Assembly: GCA_037446725.1 (NCBI GenBank)
Contig: JBBIIC010000011.1
Span: 1-62,834 of the forward strand
Direction of reading: 5' to 3'
DNA length: 62,834 bases
From: JBBIIC01 sp037446725
Lineage (GTDB): Bacteria; Actinomycetota; Coriobacteriia; Anaerosomatales; SLCP01
Shown: piece after piece, positions 61,229 through 62,834 of the stretch
Numbering within the stretch: the stretch's first letter is position 1
How the letters are laid out: every line of letters starts with the position of its first letter
The notes under the pieces: generated by a model
What the model saw: the letters and a program-made list of their open reading frames with translations, nothing else
Database searches by the model: none
Told to the model about the DNA's origin: nothing
Translations under genes and position numbers: made by a program

Positions 61229-62264
61229 ACTGGCGCAGTACCCCACATATCAGGTATTCGTGGCGGTCGTCATCTCGATGCTCGCGGCCGGTATCCTGCT
61301 CCCGTTCTGGATCCGCCTGCTGCGTTTCCGCAGCATCGGGCAGCAGGTGCGCGCAGACGGGCCTCAGGGCCACCTCGTCAAGCAGGGGACTCCGACGATG
61401 GGAGGAGTACTCATCCTGCTGGTCATGGCGGGCACGTATGTCTTCTTCGGCGACTTCGGGCGACTGAGCGTGCTTGCGCTCGCGACGACCGCTGCCTGCG
61501 GGCTGCTCGGCTTCATCGACGACTGGGCGAAGGTCGTTCACGAGCGCTCGCTCGGTCTGACGGCGCGCGCCAAGCTCATCTGGCAGGGGATCATCGCACT
61601 TGCGTTCGCGCTGCTGGCCGTCAACTGGGGCGGCCTGTCGACCGGTGTCGCGCTCCCGCTCACGGGCATCCAGCTCGACTTCGGTGCGCTGGCAAGCGTC
61701 GTGGATGTCGGCGGCGTGGCGTTTGTGATCCCCTGGCTCTACCTCGTGCTCGTGTTCTTCATTATCGCAGGCTACTCGAACGCGGTGAACCTCACCGACG
61801 GTTTGGACGGACTCGCCGCTGGCACCGTGACGATCGTCATGCTCGCCTACGCGGGTATCGGGTTCCGGCAGAACCTCCTGGAGGTCGCCCTGCTGGCGGC
61901 TGCGACGGCGGGCGCCTGCATCGGATTCCTGTGGTACAACTCGCACCCGGCTGACATCTTCATGGGAGACACGGGCTCGCTCGGCCTGGGCGCGGCCATC
62001 GCCACACTCGCCATCATCACCAAGACCGAGCTGCTCCTGTTGCTGATCGGTGGGATCTACGTGGCCGAGACGCTCTCCGTCATTCTCCAGGTCGCTTCCT
62101 TCAAGCTGACGGGCAAACGCATCTTCCGGATGGCGCCCTTGCACCACCACTTCGAGATGAAGGGGTGGTCCGAGACGAAGGTCATGGTCCGGTTCTGGAT
62201 CGTGACCGGCACCCTTGCGGGTGCCGGGTTCGCGCTGTTCTTCGTCGAGTCGGTCAGGGGCTGA
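61221..62264 (+). CDS. mraY: Phospho-N-acetylmuramoyl-pentapeptide-transferase MraY
   Basis: About 347 residues and ten membrane helices; makes lipid I. Signatures are GTPTMGGVLIL, FIDDWAK with catalytic Asp pair, NLTDGLDGLA, GDTGSLGLG and the HHHFE loop. I use GTG 61221, which overlaps murF by 8 bases; 61197 is an alternative with no better ribosome site. All catalytic residues are intact, unlike the homologue at 40459. Confidence 0.95.
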   Translation: MFRLAQYPTYQVFVAVVISMLAAGILLPFWIRLLRFRSIGQQVRADGPQGHLVKQGTPTMGGVLILLVMAGTYVFFGDFGRLSVLALATTAACGLLGFIDDWAKVVHERSLGLTARAKLIWQGIIALAFALLAVNWGGLSTGVALPLTGIQLDFGALASVVDVGGVAFVIPWLYLVLVFFIIAGYSNAVNLTDGLDGLAAGTVTIVMLAYAGIGFRQNLLEVALLAAATAGACIGFLWYNSHPADIFMGDTGSLGLGAAIATLAIITKTELLLLLIGGIYVAETLSVILQVASFKLTGKRIFRMAPLHHHFEMKGWSETKVMVRFWIVTGTLAGAGFALFFVESVRG

Positions 62265-62265
62265 C

Positions 62266-62834
62266 GTGCGCGACCTCACGGGAGACATCCTTGTGATCGG
62301 CCTCGGGGTCTCGGGCGAGGCCGCTGCGACCTACTGTGCGGCGCGTGCGGCCGAGGGGGGCGGCCTGAGCATAACCGTCGTCGATGCCGGTGATACTCCT
62401 GAGCTGCGGGTGCGTGCCGAGAGACTCGGTGCTCTCGGCGTGCACGTGCAGCTCGGAACCTCGGGGGTGCGCGGGACCTACGACCTGGCCATCGCCAGCC
62501 CGGGAATACCGCCGCACGCAGAGGTGATGGCGCAGGTCCGTGGTGCAGCGCGTGAGGTCATCTCGGAGATCGAGTTCGCGTATCGCCGTTCTTCAGCACC
62601 CTGGGTCGCCATCACGGGCACAAACGGCAAGACCACCGTCACGAGCCTCGTCGGTCACCTGATGACCGGCGCCGGTGTGCCTGCGGCCATCGTCGGCAAC
62701 ATAGGTACCCCTGCGATACTCGCGGTCGATGAGGTCGGGCCCGCCGGCGCCCTTGTGGCCGAGGTCTCGTCGTTCCAGCTTGCGCTCGCCGACCGGTTCC
62801 ACCCGAGGGTCTCCGTGCTGCTGAACGTGACGCC
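62266..62834 (+). CDS. murD: UDP-MurNAc-L-Ala-D-Glu ligase MurD, N-terminal part
   Basis: The first 189 codons lie in the window, starting with GTG one base after the mraY stop. The N-terminal Rossmann-like domain has VIGLGVSGEAAA; ATP loop TGTNGKTTVTSL is near 117-128, followed by the GNIGTPA and AEVSSFQL segments specific to MurD. The gene runs off the window end intact. Confidence 0.93.
   Translation, partial: MRDLTGDILVIGLGVSGEAAATYCAARAAEGGGLSITVVDAGDTPELRVRAERLGALGVHVQLGTSGVRGTYDLAIASPGIPPHAEVMAQVRGAAREVISEIEFAYRRSSAPWVAITGTNGKTTVTSLVGHLMTGAGVPAAIVGNIGTPAILAVDEVGPAGALVAEVSSFQLALADRFHPRVSVLLNVT

Overview
The window is GC-rich, almost fully coding bacterial chromosome: about 60 protein genes, nearly all on the + strand, many starting with GTG and many overlapping by 1-8 bases. 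No rRNA, tRNA, insertion sequence, prophage or CRISPR array was found. The gene set points to a deep-branching actinobacterium. The steA/steB pair next to recN, nadK and tlyA is an actinobacterial arrangement, and MurE carries the DNPR motif of meso-diaminopimelate enzymes. Class Coriobacteriia, perhaps the environmental OPB41/Anaerosomatales group, is my best inference; no rRNA is present to confirm it. The efp-accB-accC-asp23-nusB-xseB-dxs-tlyA-nadK-recN order is the one familiar from Bacillota, so the locus looks like an old backbone shared by both phyla.

Layout. (1) 1-1604: end of mltG, a YqeG-type HAD phosphatase, aroE. (2) 1601-18864: a complete-looking type IV pilus assembly locus inserted between shikimate genes. 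It holds two different PilB ATPases, PilC, two near-duplicate prepilins, PilD, three minor-pilin-like proteins and PilM/N/O/P. Between the two pilB genes sits a signalling cassette: a roadblock/LC7 protein, a DUF4388 protein, a CvnD/MglA-like GTPase and a small membrane-anchored protein. No pilT is present. (3) 18921-23829: aroC-aroK-aroB-aroQ, an Xaa-Pro peptidase and efp. (4) 23935-33628: a pyruvate-carboxylase carboxyltransferase fused in frame to an AccB-type biotin carrier, then accC, asp23, nusB, xseB, dxs, tlyA, nadK and recN. (5) 33625-47607: steA, steB; on the - strand a GT2 glycosyltransferase and murJ; then an exported 770-residue membrane protein, a MraY/WecA-like transferase, pyrG, an M20 peptidase, a DUF3866 protein, alanine dehydrogenase and xerD. 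(6) 47732-52517: a BMP-type nucleoside ABC importer. (7) 52524-54182: small membrane proteins and a DUF4349 lipoprotein, mostly on the - strand. (8) 54386-62834: the division and cell-wall (dcw) cluster from mraZ into murD, truncated by the window end.

How the parts work together. The pilus genes form an assembly machine whose two motor ATPases differ in their N-terminal MshEN motifs, which bind cyclic di-GMP in MshE, and are probably linked to a GTPase/roadblock switch. The aro genes supply chorismate. The mur, ste and GT4/GT2 genes build and divide the envelope. The carboxylase genes supply oxaloacetate and/or malonyl-CoA.

Most worth following: the two-PilB plus GTPase cassette; the PycB-AccB fusion with an internal Shine-Dalgarno and GTG exactly at the AccB boundary; helically phased MraZ boxes over the mraZ promoter; a murJ start that appears to be AUC; and the unassigned 770-residue plus MraY-like pair.
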